A stretch of DNA of 64,000 nt, taken from assembly GCA_014843695.1 (NCBI GenBank), contig CM026398.1, forward strand, positions 49,317,579 to 49,381,578. Direction: 5' to 3'. The stretch comes from Archivesica marissinica. Lineage: Eukaryota > Mollusca > Bivalvia > Venerida > Vesicomyidae. Of the stretch, positions 10,920 to 24,097 are shown in pieces. How positions within the stretch are numbered: the first letter of the stretch is position 1; every line of letters begins with the position of its first letter. The notes beneath the pieces were generated by a model that did no database searches, was not told where the DNA came from, and worked only from the letters and a program-made list of their open reading frames with translations. A program made the translations under genes and the position numbers.

Positions 10920-13900
10920 GCTGCCACTGGGAGTGTGTATACAGGCTGCCACTGGGAGCGTAAACAGGAGCTGCCACTGGGAGTGTGTATAGAGGCTGCC
11001 ACTGGGAGCAGCGTGTACAGAGGCTGCCACTGGGAGCATGTACAGAGGCTGCCACTGGGAGTGTGTACAGAGGCTGCCACTGGGAGCATGTACAGAGGCT
11101 GCCACCTGGAGTGTGTACAGAGGCTGCCACTGGGAGCATGTACAGAGGCTGCCACTGGGAGTGTGTACAGAGGTTGCCACTGGGAGCATGTACAGAGGCT
11201 GCCACTGGGAGTGTGTACAGAGGCTGCCACCTGGAGTGTGTACAGAGGCTGCCACTGGGAGCATGTACAGAGGCTGCCACTGGGAGTGTGTACAGAGGTT
11301 GCCACTGGGAGCATGTACAGAGGCTGCCACTGGGAGCATGTACAAAGGCTGCCACTGGGGGTGTGTACAGAGGCTGCCACTGGGAGTCTGTATACATGCT
11401 GCCACTGGGAGTTTGTATACAGGCTGCCACTGGGAGCAGGGTGTACAGAGACTGCCACTGGGAGCAGCGTGTACAGAGACTGCCACTGGGAGCAGCGTGT
11501 ACAGAGGCTGCCACTGGGAGTGTGTATAGTGGCTGCCACTGGGAGTGTGTACAGAGGCTGCCACTGGGAGTGTGTATAGTGGCTGCCACTGGTTGCAGCG
11601 TGTACAGAGGCTGCCACTGGGAGTGTGTACAGAGGTTGCCACTGGGAGCATGTACAGAGGCTGCCACTGGGAGCATGTACAGAGGCTGCCACTGGGAGCA
11701 TGTACAGAGGCAGCCACTGGGGGTGTGTACAGAGGCTGCCACTGGGAGTCTGTATACAGGCTGCCACTGGGAGCAGCGTGTACAGAGACTGCCACTGGGA
11801 GCAGCTTGTACAGAGACTGCCACTGGGAGCAGCGTGTACAGAGACTGCCACTGGGAGCAGCGTGTACAGAGGCTGCCACTGGGAGTGTGTATAGTGGCTG
11901 CCACTGGGATTGTGTACAGAGGCTGCCACTGGGAGTGTGTATAGTGGCTGCCACTGGGTGCAGCGTGTACAGAGGCTGCCACTGGGAGTGTGTATAGTGG
12001 CTGCCACTGGGAGCAGCGTGTACAGAGGCTGCCACTGGGAGTGTGTATAATGGCTGCCACTGGGAGCAGCGTGTACAGAGGCTGCCACTGGGAGTGTGTA
12101 TAGTGGCTGCCACTGGGAGCAGCGTGTACAGGAGCTGCCACTGGGAGTGTGTACAGAGGATGCCACTGGGAGTGTGTACAGAGGCTGTCACTGGGAGTGT
12201 GTATAGTGGCTGCCACTGGGAGTGTGTACAGAGGCTGCCACTGGGAGTGTGTACAGGAGCTGCCACTGGGAGCAGCATGTACAGAGGCTGCCACTGGGAG
12301 TGTGTACAGAGGCTGCCACTGGGAGCATGTACAGAGGCTGCCACTGGGAGTGTGTACAGAGGCTGCCACCTGGAGTGTGTACAGAGGCTGCCACTGGGAG
12401 CAGCGTGTACAGAGACTGCCACTGGGGGTGTGTACAGAGGCTGCCACTGGGAGCAGCGTGTACAGAGGCTGCCACTGGGAGTGTGTACAGTGGCTGCCAC
12501 TGGGTGCAGCGTGTACAGAGGCTGCCACTGGGAGTGTGTATAGTGGCTGCCACTGGGAGCAGCGTGTACAGAGGCTGCCACTGGGAGTGTATAGCGGCTG
12601 CCACTGGGAGCAGCGTGTACATAGGCTGCCACTGGGAGTGTGTATAGTGGCTGCCACTGGGAGTGTGTATAGTGGCTGTCACTGGGAGCAGCGTGTACAG
12701 AGGCTGCCACTGGGAGTGTGTATAGTGGCTGCCACTGGGAGTGTGTATAGTGGCTGCCACTGGGAGCAGCGTGTACAGAGGCTGCCACTGGGAGTGTGTA
12801 CAGAGGCTGTCACTGGGAGTGTGTATAGTGGCTGCCACTGGGAGCAGCGTGTACAGAGGCTGCCACTGGGAGTGTGTATAGTGGCTGCCACTGGGAGCAG
12901 CGTGTACAGGAGCTGCCACTGGGAGTGTGTACAGAGGATGCCACTGGGAGTGTGTACAGAGGCTGTCACTGGGAGTGTGTATAGTGGCTGCCACTGGGAG
13001 TGTGTACAGAGGCTGCCACTGGGAGTGTGTACAGGAGCTGCCACTGGGAGCAGCATGTACAGAGGCTGCCACTGGGAGTGTGTACAGAGGCTGCCACTGG
13101 GAGCATGTACAGAGGCTGCCACTGGGAGTGTGTACAGAGGCTGCCACCTGGAGTGTGTACAGAGGCTGCCACTGGGAGCATGTACAGAGGCTGCCACTGG
13201 GAGCATGTACAGATGCTGCCACTGGGGGTGTGTACAGAGGCTGCCACTGGGAGTCTGTATACAGGCTGCCACTGGGAGCAGCGTGTACAGAGACTGCCAC
13301 TGGGAGCAGCGTGTACAGAGACTGCCACTGGGAGCAGCGTGTACAGAGACTGCCACTGGGAGCAGCGTGTACAGAGGCTGCCACTGGGAGTGTGTACAGA
13401 GGCTGCCACTGGGAGCATGTACAGAGGCTGCCACTGGGAGTGTGTACAGAGGCTGCCACCTGGAGTGTGTACAGAGGCTGCCACTGGGAGCATGTACAGA
13501 GGCTGCCACTGGGAGTGTGTACAGAGGTTGCCACTTGGAGCATGTACAGAGGCTGCCACTGGGAGCATGTACAGAGGCTGCCACTGGGGGTGTGTACAGA
13601 GGCTGCCACTGGGAGTCTGTATACAGGCTGCCACTGGGAGCAGCGTGTACAGAGGCTGCCACTGGGAGTCTGTATACAGGCTGCCACTGGGAGTCTGTAT
13701 ACAGGCTGCCACTGGGAGCATGTACAGAGGCTGCCACTGGGAGTGTGTACAGAGGTTGCCACTGGGAGCATGTACAGAGGCTGCCACTGGGAGCATGTAC
13801 AGAGGCTGCCACTGGGGGTGTGTACAAAGGCTGCCACTGGGAGTCTGTATACAGGCTGCCACTGGGAGTCTATACAGGCTGCCACTGGGAGCAGCGTGTA

Positions 13901-16758
13901 CAGAGACTGCCACTGGGAGCAGCGTGTACAGAGACTGCCACTGGGAGCAGCGTGTACAGAGGCTGCCACTGGGAGTGTGTATAGTGGCTGCCACTGGGAG
14001 TGTGTACAGAGGCTGCCACTGGGAGTGTGTATAGTGGCTGCCACTGGGTGCAGCGTGTACAGAGGCTGCCACTGGGAGTGTGTATAGTGGCTGCCACTGG
14101 GAGCATGTACAGAGGCTGCCACTGGGAGTGTATACAGGCTGCCACTGGGAGCTGTACACAGGCTGCCACTGGGAGCGTGTACAGAGACTGCCACTGGGAG
14201 CGTGTACAGAGACTGCCACTGGGAGCAGCGTGTACAGAGGCTGCCACTGGGAGTGTGTATAGTGGCTGCCACTGGGAGCGTGTACAGAGGCTGCCACTGG
14301 GAGTGTGTATAGTGGCTGCCACTGGGAGTGTGTATAGTGGCTGCCACTGGGAGCAGCGTGTACAGGAGGCTGCCACTGGGAGTGTGTATAGAGGCTGCCA
14401 CTGGGAGCGTGTACAGAGGCTGCCACTGGGAGTGTGTATAGAGGCTGCCACTGGGAGCAGCGTGTACAGAGGCTGCCACTGGGAGCATGTACAGAGGCTG
14501 CCACTGGGAGTGTGTACAGAGGCTGCCACTGGGAGTGTGTACAGAGGCTGCCACTGGGAGTGTGTACAGAGGCTGCCACTGGGAGCATGTACAGAGGCTG
14601 CCACTGGGAGTGTGTACAGAGGATGCCACTGGGAGTGTGTACAGAGGCTGCCACTGGGAGTGTGTACAGAGGCTGCCACTGGGAGCATGTACAGAGGCTG
14701 CCACTGGGAGTGTGTACAGAGGCTGCCACTGGGAGTGTGTACAGAGGCTGCCACTGGGAGTGTGTACAGAGGCTGCCACTGGGAGTATGTACAGAGCCAC
14801 ACAACAACCCACACAACAACCCACACAACACCCACAAACACCCACACAACAAACCCACACACACAAACCCACACACGTGTACAGAGGCTGCCACTGGGAG
14901 TGTGTACAGAGGCTGCCACTGGGAGCATGTACAGAGGCTGCCACTGGGAGTGAACCCACCACACAACCCACAACAACCACACATGTACAGAGACTGCCAC
15001 TGGGAGCATGTACAGAGGCTGCCACTGGGAGCATGTACAGAGGCAGCCACTGGGGGTGTGTACAGAGGCTGCCACTGGGAGTCTGTATACAGGCTGCCAC
15101 TGGGAGCAGCGTGTACAGAGACTGCCACTGGGAGCAGCTTGTACAGAGACTGCCACTGGGAGCAGCGTGTACAGAGACTGCCACTGGGAGCAGCGTGTAC
15201 AGAGGCTGCCACTGGGAGTGTGTATAGTGGCTGCCACTGGGATTGTGTACAGAGGCTGCCACTGGGAGTGTGTATAGTGGCTGCCACTGGGTGCAGCGTG
15301 TACAGAGGCTGCCACTGGGAGTGTGTATAGTGGCTGCCACTGGGAGCAGCGTGTACAGAGGCTGCCACTGGGAGTGTGTATAATGGCTGCCACTGGGAGC
15401 AGCGTGTACATAGGCTGCCACTGGGAGCGTGTACAGAGACTGCCACTGGGAGCAGCGTGTACAGAGACTGCCACTGGGAGCGTGTACAGAGACTGCCACT
15501 GGGAGCAGCGTGTACAGAAGCTGCCACTGGAGCGTGTACAGAGGATGCCACTGGGAGTGTGTACAGAGGCTGCCACATGGAGTGTGTACAGAGGCTGCCA
15601 CTGGGAGTGTGTACAGTGGCTGCCACTGGGAGCAGCGTGTACAGAGGCTGCCACTGAACCCACGGAGAGTATAGTGGCTGCCACTGGGAGCAGCGTGTAC
15701 AGAGGCTGCCACTGGGAGTGTGTATAGTGGCTGCCACTGGGAGCAGCGTGTACATAGGCTGCCACTGGGAGTGTGTATAGTGGCTGCCACTGGGAGCAGC
15801 GTGTACAGAGGCTGCCACTGGGAGTGTGTATAATGGCTGCCACTGGGAGCAGCGTGTACATAGGCTGCCACTGGGAGTGTGTATAGTGGCTGCCACTGGG
15901 AGCAGCATGTACAGAGGCTGCCACTGGGAGTGTGTATACAGGCTGCCACTGGGAGCAGCGTGTACAGGAGCTGCCACTGGGAGTGTGTACAGAGGACCAC
16001 AACAACCACAAACTGCCACTGGGAGTGTGTACAGAGGATGCCACTGGGAGCAGCGTGTACAGAGGCTGCCACTGGGAGTGTGTATAGTGGCTGCCACTGG
16101 GAGTGTGTATAGTGGCTGCCACTGGGAGCAGCGTGTACAGAGGCTGCCACTGGGAGTGTGTATAGTGGCTGCCACTGGGAGCAGCGTGTACAGGAGCTGC
16201 CACTGGGAGTGTGTACAGAGGATGCCACTGGGAGTGTGTACAGAGGCTGTCACTGGGAGTGTGTATAGTGGCTGCCACTGGGAGCAGCGTGTACAGAAGC
16301 TGCCACTGGGAGTGTGTACAGGAGCTGCCACTGGGAGCAGCATGTACAGAGGCTGCCACTGGGAGTGTGTACAGAGGCTGCCACTGGGAGCATGTACAGA
16401 GGCTGCCACTGGGAGTGTGTACAGAGGTTGCCACTGGGAGCATGTACAGAGACTGCCACTGGGAGCATGTACAGAGGCTGCCACTGGGGGTGTGTACAGA
16501 GGCTGCCACTGGGAGTCTGTATACAGGCTGCCACTGGGAGTCTGTATACAGGCTGCCACTGGGAGCAGCGTGTACAGAGACTGCCACTGGGAGCAGCGTG
16601 TACAGAGACTGCCACTGGGAGCAGCGCGTACAGAGGCTGCCACTGGGAGTGTGTATAGTGGCTGCCACTGGGAGTGTGTACAGAGGCTGCCACTGGGAGT
16701 GTGTATAGTGGCTGCCACTGGGAGTGTGTATAGTGGCTGCCACTGGGAGCAGCGTGTA
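10920..16758. repeat. 25/28-bp minisatellite, block 3
   Basis: About 5.8 kb of the same units. The first 2 kb and more is nearly identical to block 4 at an offset of 6233 bases. It includes irregular patches made only of A and C at 14797-14876, 14953-14983 and 15996-16013, plus a short non-unit insert near 15656. Confidence 0.95.
14797..14983. other. Two A/C-only patches flanking a few satellite units
   Basis: Bases 14797-14876 and 14953-14983 contain only A and C. They are rich in CCCACACAAC-like words and are separated by about three normal satellite units. They share their composition with the larger patch at 20540-20696. Confidence 0.7.
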
Positions 16759-17152
16759 CAATTAATTACAATGAACGTAGCCATGCGAGAGACGGGAGTG
16801 TGTAATACCGATGTTGGTTATCAATTTAGCCACACCCTCTTTGTTTATGGCTTCAATGGACTTGATTAGTACATGATTAACTGGCTTGTTCATTCAGATA
16901 GATGTGAATATTTGCTGGTTGATTTAGGGTATTTTTGTTTGGTATTCATCTTATATCTATATCAAACAGTATTTTTGTAATTACTACTAATTCTGTTGAT
17001 TAGTGTATGTAATAGAATTATGTATTTAGATTCTTACCATCAGCGTTGCTGATTGGCTAGGCATATGGCACATTTTGATAGTGGTAATTTTATTTGATTA
17101 TTGCAAATATATGTCTCGAGTAGACAGAGCTTGGTTTATATGAGAGCGTGAG
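16759..17152. repeat. Satellite spacer, copy 4
   Basis: A 394-bp copy, indistinguishable by eye from copy 3. Confidence 0.9.
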
Positions 17153-20100
17153 GCTGCCACTGGGAGTGTGTATACAGGCTGCCACTGGGAGCGTAAACAG
17201 GAGCTGCCACTGGGAGTGTGTATAGAGGCTGCCACTGGGAGCAGCGTGTACAGAGGCTGCCACTGGGAGCATGTACAGAGGCTGCCACTGGGAGTGTGTA
17301 CAGAGGCTGCCACTGGGAGCATGTACAGAGGCTGCCACCTGGAGTGTGTACAGAGGCTGCCACTGGGAGCATGTACAGAGGCTGCCACTGGGAGTGTGTA
17401 CAGAGGTTGCCACTGGGAGCATGTACAGAGGCTGCCACTGGGAGTGTGTACAGAGGCTGCCACCTGGAGTGTGTACAGAGGCTGCCACTGGGAGCATGTA
17501 CAGAGGCTGCCACTGGGAGTGTGTACAGAGGTTGCCACTGGGAGCATGTACAGAGGCTGCCACTGGGAGCATGTACAAAGGCTGCCACTGGGGGTGTGTA
17601 CAGAGGCTGCCACTGGGAGTCTGTATACATGCTGCCACTGGGAGTTTGTATACAGGCTGCCACTGGGAGCAGGGTGTACAGAGACTGCCACTGGGAGCAG
17701 CGTGTACAGAGACTGCCACTGGGAGCAGCGTGTACAGAGGCTGCCACTGGGAGTGTGTATAGTGGCTGCCACTGGGAGTGTGTACAGAGGCTGCCACTGG
17801 GAGTGTGTATAGTGGCTGCCACTGGTTGCAGCGTGTACAGAGGCTGCCACTGGGAGTGTGTACAGAGGTTGCCACTGGGAGCATGTACAGAGGCTGCCAC
17901 TGGGAGCATGTACAGAGGCTGCCACTGGGAGCATGTACAGAGGCAGCCACTGGGGGTGTGTACAGAGGCTGCCACTGGGAGTCTGTATACAGGCTGCCAC
18001 TGGGAGCAGCGTGTACAGAGACTGCCACTGGGAGCAGCTTGTACAGAGACTGCCACTGGGAGCAGCGTGTACAGAGACTGCCACTGGGAGCAGCGTGTAC
18101 AGAGGCTGCCACTGGGAGTGTGTATAGTGGCTGCCACTGGGATTGTGTACAGAGGCTGCCACTGGGAGTGTGTATAGTGGCTGCCACTGGGTGCAGCGTG
18201 TACAGAGGCTGCCACTGGGAGTGTGTATAGTGGCTGCCACTGGGAGCAGCGTGTACAGAGGCTGCCACTGGGAGTGTGTATAATGGCTGCCACTGGGAGC
18301 AGCGTGTACATAGGCTGCCACTGGGAGTGTGTATAGTGGCTGCCACTGGGAGCAGCGTGTACAGAGGCTGCCACTGGGAGTGTGTACAGAGGATGCCACT
18401 GGGAGTGTGTACAGAGGCTGTCACTGGGAGTGTGTACAGAGGCTGCCACTGGGAGTGTGTACAGAGGCTGCCACTGGGAGTGTGTACAGGAGCTGCCACT
18501 GGGAGCAGCATGTACAGAGGCTGCCACTGGGAGTGTGTACAGAGGCTGCCACTGGGAGCATGTACAGAGGCTGCCACTGGGAGTGTGTACAGAGGCTGCC
18601 ACCTGGAGTGTGTACAGAGGCTGCCACTGGGAGCAGCGTGTACAGAGACTGCCACTGGGGGTGTGTACAGAGGCTGCCACTGGGAGCAGCGTGTACAGAG
18701 GCTGCCACTGGGAGTGTGTACAGTGGCTGCCACTGGGTGCAGCGTGTACAGAGGCTGCCACTGGGAGTGTGTATAGTGGCTGCCACTGGGAGCAGCGTGT
18801 ACAGAGGCTGCCACTGGGAGTGTATAGCGGCTGCCACTGGGAGCAGCGTGTACATAGGCTGCCACTGGGAGTGTGTATAGTGGCTGCCACTGGGAGTGTG
18901 TATAGTGGCTGCCACTGGGAGCAGCGTGTACAGAGGCTGCCACTGGGAGTGTGTATAGTGGCTGCCACTGGGAGTGTGTATAGTGGCTGCCACTGGGAGC
19001 AGCGTGTACAGAGGCTGCCACTGGGAGTGTGTACAGAGGCTGTCACTGGGAGTGTGTATAGTGGCTGCCACTGGGAGCAGCGTGTACAGAGGCTGCCACT
19101 GGGAGTGTGTATAGTGGCTGCCACTGGGAGCAGCGTGTACAGGAGCTGCCACTGGGAGTGTGTACAGAGGATGCCACTGGGAGTGTGTACAGAGGCTGTC
19201 ACTGGGAGTGTGTATAGTGGCTGCCACTGGGAGTGTGTACAGAGGCTGCCACTGGGAGTGTGTACAGGAGCTGCCACTGGGAGCAGCATGTACAGAGGCT
19301 GCCACTGGGAGTGTGTACAGAGGCTGCCACTGGGAGCATGTACAGAGGCTGCCACTGGGAGTGTGTACAGAGGCTGCCACCTGGAGTGTGTACAGAGGCT
19401 GCCACTGGGAGCATGTACAGAGGCTGCCACTGGGAGCATGTACAGATGCTGCCACTGGGGGTGTGTACAGAGGCTGCCACTGGGAGTCTGTATACAGGCT
19501 GCCACTGGGAGCAGCGTGTACAGAGACTGCCACTGGGAGCAGCGTGTACAGAGACTGCCACTGGGAGCAGCGTGTACAGAGACTGCCACTGGGAGCAGCG
19601 TGTACAGAGGCTGCCACTGGGAGTGTGTACAGAGGCTGCCACTGGGAGCATGTACAGAGGCTGCCACTGGGAGTGTGTACAGAGGCTGCCACCTGGAGTG
19701 TGTACAGAGGCTGCCACTGGGAGCATGTACAGAGGCTGCCACTGGGAGTGTGTACAGAGGTTGCCACTTGGAGCATGTACAGAGGCTGCCACTGGGAGCA
19801 TGTACAGAGGCTGCCACTGGGGGTGTTACAGAGGCTGCCACTGGGAGTCTGTATACAGGCTGCCACTGGGAGCAGCGTGTACAGAGGCTGCCACTGGGAG
19901 TCTGTATACAGGCTGCCACTGGGAGTCTGTATACAGGCTGCCACTGGGAGCATGTACAGAGGCTGCCACTGGGAGTGTGTACAGAGGTTGCCACTGGGAG
20001 CATGTACAGAGGCTGCCACTGGGAGCATGTACAGAGGCTGCCACTGGGGGTGTGTACAAAGGCTGCCACTGGGAGTCTGTATACAGGCTGCCACTGGGAG

Positions 20101-22476
20101 TCTATACAGGCTGCCACTGGGAGCAGCGTGTACAGAGACTGCCACTGGGAGCAGCGTGTACAGAGACTGCCACTGGGAGCAGCGTGTACAGAGGCTGCCA
20201 CTGGGAGTGTGTATAGTGGCTGCCACTGGGAGTGTGTACAGAGGCTGCCACTGGGAGTGTGTATAGTGGCTGCCACTGGGTGCAGCGTGTACAGAGGCTG
20301 CCACTGGGAGTGTGTATAGTGGCTGCCACTGGGAGCAGCGTGTACAGAGGCTGCCACTGGGAGTGTGTATAGTGGCTGCCACTGGGAGCAGCGTGTACAT
20401 AGGCTGCCACTGGGAGTGTGTATAGTGGCTGCCACTGGGAGTGTGTATAGTGGCTGCCACTGGGAGCAGCGTGTACAGAACAACCCACAAAGGCTGCCAC
20501 TGGGAGTGTGTATAGTGGCTGCCACTGGGAGCAGCGTGTACAAAAACAAAACACCACAAACAAACCAACAAACCACACCCCACCAAACAAAACAAAACCC
20601 ACAAAAAAACAAAACACAACAACAAACAAAAACACAACAAAAAAAAAAAACACCACACCACACAACACAAAAAAAACAAAAACCAAACAACAAAACGAGG
20701 CTGCCACTGGGAGTGTGTATACAGGCTGCCACTGGGAGCGTAAACAGGAGCTGCCACTGGGAGTGTGTACAGAGGATGCCACTGGGACAGCGTGTACAGA
20801 GGATGCCACTGGGAGCATGTACAGAGGATGCCACTGGGAGTGTGTACAGAGGCTGCCACTGGGAGCATGTACAGAGGCTGCCACCTGGAGTGTGTACAGA
20901 GGCTGCCACTGGTAGCATGTACACAGGCTGCCACTGGGAGTGTTTACAGAAGCTGCCACTGGGAGCATGTACAGAGGCTGCCACTGGGAGTGTGTACAGA
21001 GGATGCCACTGGGAGCATGTACAGAGGCTGCCACTGGGAGTGTGTACAGAGGCTGCCACCTGGAGTGTGTACAGAGGATGCCACTGGGAGCATGTACAGA
21101 AGCTGCCACTGGGAGCGTGTACAGAAGCTGCCACTGGGAGCATGTACAGAGGCTGCCACTGGCAGCATGTACAGATGCTGCCACTGGGAGTCTGTACACA
21201 TGCTGCCACTGGGAGTTTGTATACAGGCTGCCACTGGGAGCAGGGTGTACAGAGACTGCCACTGGGAGCAGCGTGTACAGAGACTGCCACTGGGAGCAGC
21301 GTGTACAGAGGCTGCCACTGGGAGTGTGTATAGTGGCTGCCACTGGGAGTGTGTACAGAGGCTGCCACTGGGAGTGTGTATAGTGGCTGCCACTGGTTGC
21401 AGCGTGTACAGAGGCTGCCACTGGGAGTGTGTACAGAGGTTGCCACTGGGAGCATGTACAGAGGCTGCCACTGGGAGCATGTACAGAGGCTGCCACTGGG
21501 AGCATGTACAGAGGCAGCCACTGGGGGTGTGTACAGAGGCTGCCACTGGGAGTCTGCTGCCACTGGGAGTGTGTATAGTGGCTGCCACTGGGAGCAGCGT
21601 GTACAGAGGCTGCCACTGGGAGTGTGTATAGTGGCTGCCACTGGGAGCAGCGTGTACAGGAGCTGCCACTGGGAGTGTGTACAGAGGATGCCACTGGGAG
21701 TGTGTACAGAGGCTGTCACTGGGAGTGTGTATAGTGGCTGCCACTGGGAGTGTGTACAGTGGCTGCCACTGGGAGTGTGTACAGGAGCTGCCACTGGGAG
21801 TGTGTATAGTGGCTGCCACTGGGAGTGGTATAGTGGCTGCCACTGGGAGCAGCGTGTACAGAGGCTGCCACTGGGAGTGTGTATAGTGGCTGCCACTGGG
21901 AGCAGCGTGTACAGGAGCTGCCACTGGGAGTGTGTACAGAGGATGCCACTGGGAGTGTGTACAGAGGCTGTCACTGGGAGTGTGTATAGTGGCTGCCACT
22001 GGGAGTGTGTACAGAGGCTGCCACTGGGAGTGTGTACAGGAGCTGCCACTGGGAGCAGCATGTACAGAGGCTGCCACTGGGAGTGTGTACAGAGGCTGCC
22101 ACTGGGAGCATGTACAGAGGCTGCCACTGGGAGTGTGTACAGAGGTTGCCACTGGGAGCATGTACAGAGACTGCCACTGGGAGCATGTACAGAGGCTGCC
22201 ACTGGGGGTGTGTACAGAGGCTGCCACTGGGAGTCTGTATACAGGCTGCCACTGGGAGTCTGTATACAGGCTGCCACTGGGAGCAGCGTGTACAGAGACT
22301 GCCACTGGGAGCAGCGTGTACAGAGACTGCCACTGGGAGCAGCGCGTACAGAGGCTGCCACTGGGAGTGTGTATAGTGGCTGCCACTGGGAGTGTGTACA
22401 GAGGCTGCCACTGGGAGTGTGTATAGTGGCTGCCACTGGGAGTGTGTATAGTGGCTGCCACTGGGAGCAGCGTGTA
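17153..22476. repeat. 25/28-bp minisatellite, block 4
   Basis: About 5.3 kb of the same units. The beginning copies block 3 at offset 6233 and the end copies the end of block 3 at offset 5718, so the two blocks differ mainly by internal deletion or insertion. It contains A/C-only patches at 20479-20491 and 20540-20696. Confidence 0.95.
20540..20696. other. A/C-only low-complexity patch inside the satellite
   Basis: 157 consecutive bases contain no G or T on the + strand, with irregular order (not a simple microsatellite) and an internal A homopolymer. It abruptly replaces satellite units. A base-calling or consensus artefact is the simplest explanation; a real insertion cannot be excluded from sequence alone. 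Confidence 0.7.
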
Positions 22477-22870
22477 CAATTAATTACAATGAACGTAGCC
22501 ATGCGAGAGACGGGAGTGTGTAATACCGATGTTGGTTATCAATTTAGCCACACCCTCTTTGTTTATGGCTTCAATGGACTTGATTAGTACATGATTAACT
22601 GGCTTGTTCATTCAGATAGATGTGAATATTTGCTGGTTGATTTAGGGTATTTTTGTTTGGTATTCATCTTATATCTATATCAAACAGTATTTTTGTAATT
22701 ACTACTAATTCTGTTGATTAGTGTATGTAATAGAATTATGTATTTAGATTCTTACCATCAGCGTTGCTGATTGGCTAGGCATATGGCACATTTTGATAGT
22801 GGTAATTTTATTTGATTATTGCAAATATATGTCTCGAGTAGACAGAGCTTGGTTTATATGAGAGCGTGAG
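22477..22870. repeat. Satellite spacer, copy 5
   Basis: A 394-bp copy with the derived A at 22525. The next block starts with a different, rearranged first unit (gctgtgccactggg). Confidence 0.9.
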
Positions 22871-24097
22871 GCTGTGCCACTGGGAGCAGCGTGTACAGAG
22901 ACTGCCACTGGGAGCAGCGTGTACAGAGGCTGCCACTGGGAGTGTGTACAGAGGCTGCCACTGGGAGCATGTACAGAGGCTGCCACTGGGAGTGTGTACA
23001 GAGGCTGCCACCTGGAGTGTGTACAGAGGCTGCCACTGGGAGCATGTACAGAGGCTGCCACTGGAGTGTGTACAGAGGTTGCCACTTGGAGCATGTACAG
23101 AGGCTGCCACTGGGAGCATGTACAGAGGCTGCCACTGGGGGTGTGTACAGAGGCTGCCACTGGGAGTCTGTATACAGGCTGCCACTGGGAGCAGCGTGTA
23201 CAGAGGCTGCCCCTGGGAGTCTGTATACAGGCTGCCACTGGGAGTCTGTATACAGGCTGCCACTGGGAGCATGTACAGAGGCTGCCACTGGGAGTGTGTA
23301 CAGAGGTTGCCACTGGGAGCATGTACAGAGGCTGCCACTGGGAGCATGTACAGAGGCTGCCACTGGGGGTGTGTACAAAGGCTGCCACTGGGAGTCTGTA
23401 TACAGGCTGCCACTGGGAGTCTATACAGGCTGCCACTGGGAGCAGCGTGTACAGAGACTGCCACTGGGAGCAGCGTGTACAGAGACTGCCACTGGGAGCA
23501 GCGTGTACAGAGGCTGCCACTGGGAGTGTGTATAGTGGCTGCCACTGGGAGTGTGTACAGAGGCTGCCACTGGGAGTGTGTATAGTGGCTGCCACTGGGT
23601 GCAGCGTGTACAGAGGCTGCCACTGGGAGTGTGTATAGTGGCTGCCAATGGGAGCAGCGTGTACAGAGGCTGCCACTGGGAGTGTATAACGGCTGCCACT
23701 GGGAGCAGCGTGTACATAGGCTGCCACTGGGAGTGTGTATAGTGGCTGCCACTGGGAGTGTGTATAGTGGCTGCCACTGGGAGCAGCGTGTACAGAGGCT
23801 GCCACTGGGAGTGTGTATAGTGGCTGCCACTGGGAGCAGCGTGTACAGAGGCTGCCACTGGGAGTGTGTATACAGGCTGCCACTGGGAGCAGCGTGTACA
23901 GGAGCTGCCACTGGGAGCAGTGTGTACAGAGGATGCCACTGGGAGTGTGTACAGAGGATGCCACTGGGAGTGTGTACAGAGGATGCCACTGGGAGTGTGT
24001 ACAGAGGCTGTCACTGGGAGTGTGTATAGTGGCTGCCACTGGGAGTGTGTACAGAGGCTGCCACTGGTAGTGTGTATACAGGCTGCCACTGGGAGTG
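22871..24097. repeat. 25/28-bp minisatellite, block 5 (cut by gap)
   Basis: At least 1.2 kb of the same units, interrupted by the assembly gap; its true right end is unknown. Confidence 0.95.

Noticed and set aside
14797..14876. Telomere-like insertion (G/T-rich on the minus strand)
   Set aside because: No regular telomeric period is present; irregular A/C-only text fits an assembly artefact better. Kept only as a checkable finding.
6188..24089. Very long open frames (up to about 1,800 codons on the minus strand, about 640 on the plus strand) in the 25/28-bp satellite
   Set aside because: The repeat unit has no stop in any minus-strand phase, so long frames are automatic. Overlapping frames in several phases encode the same shuffled peptides, and spacers and A/C patches are read through.
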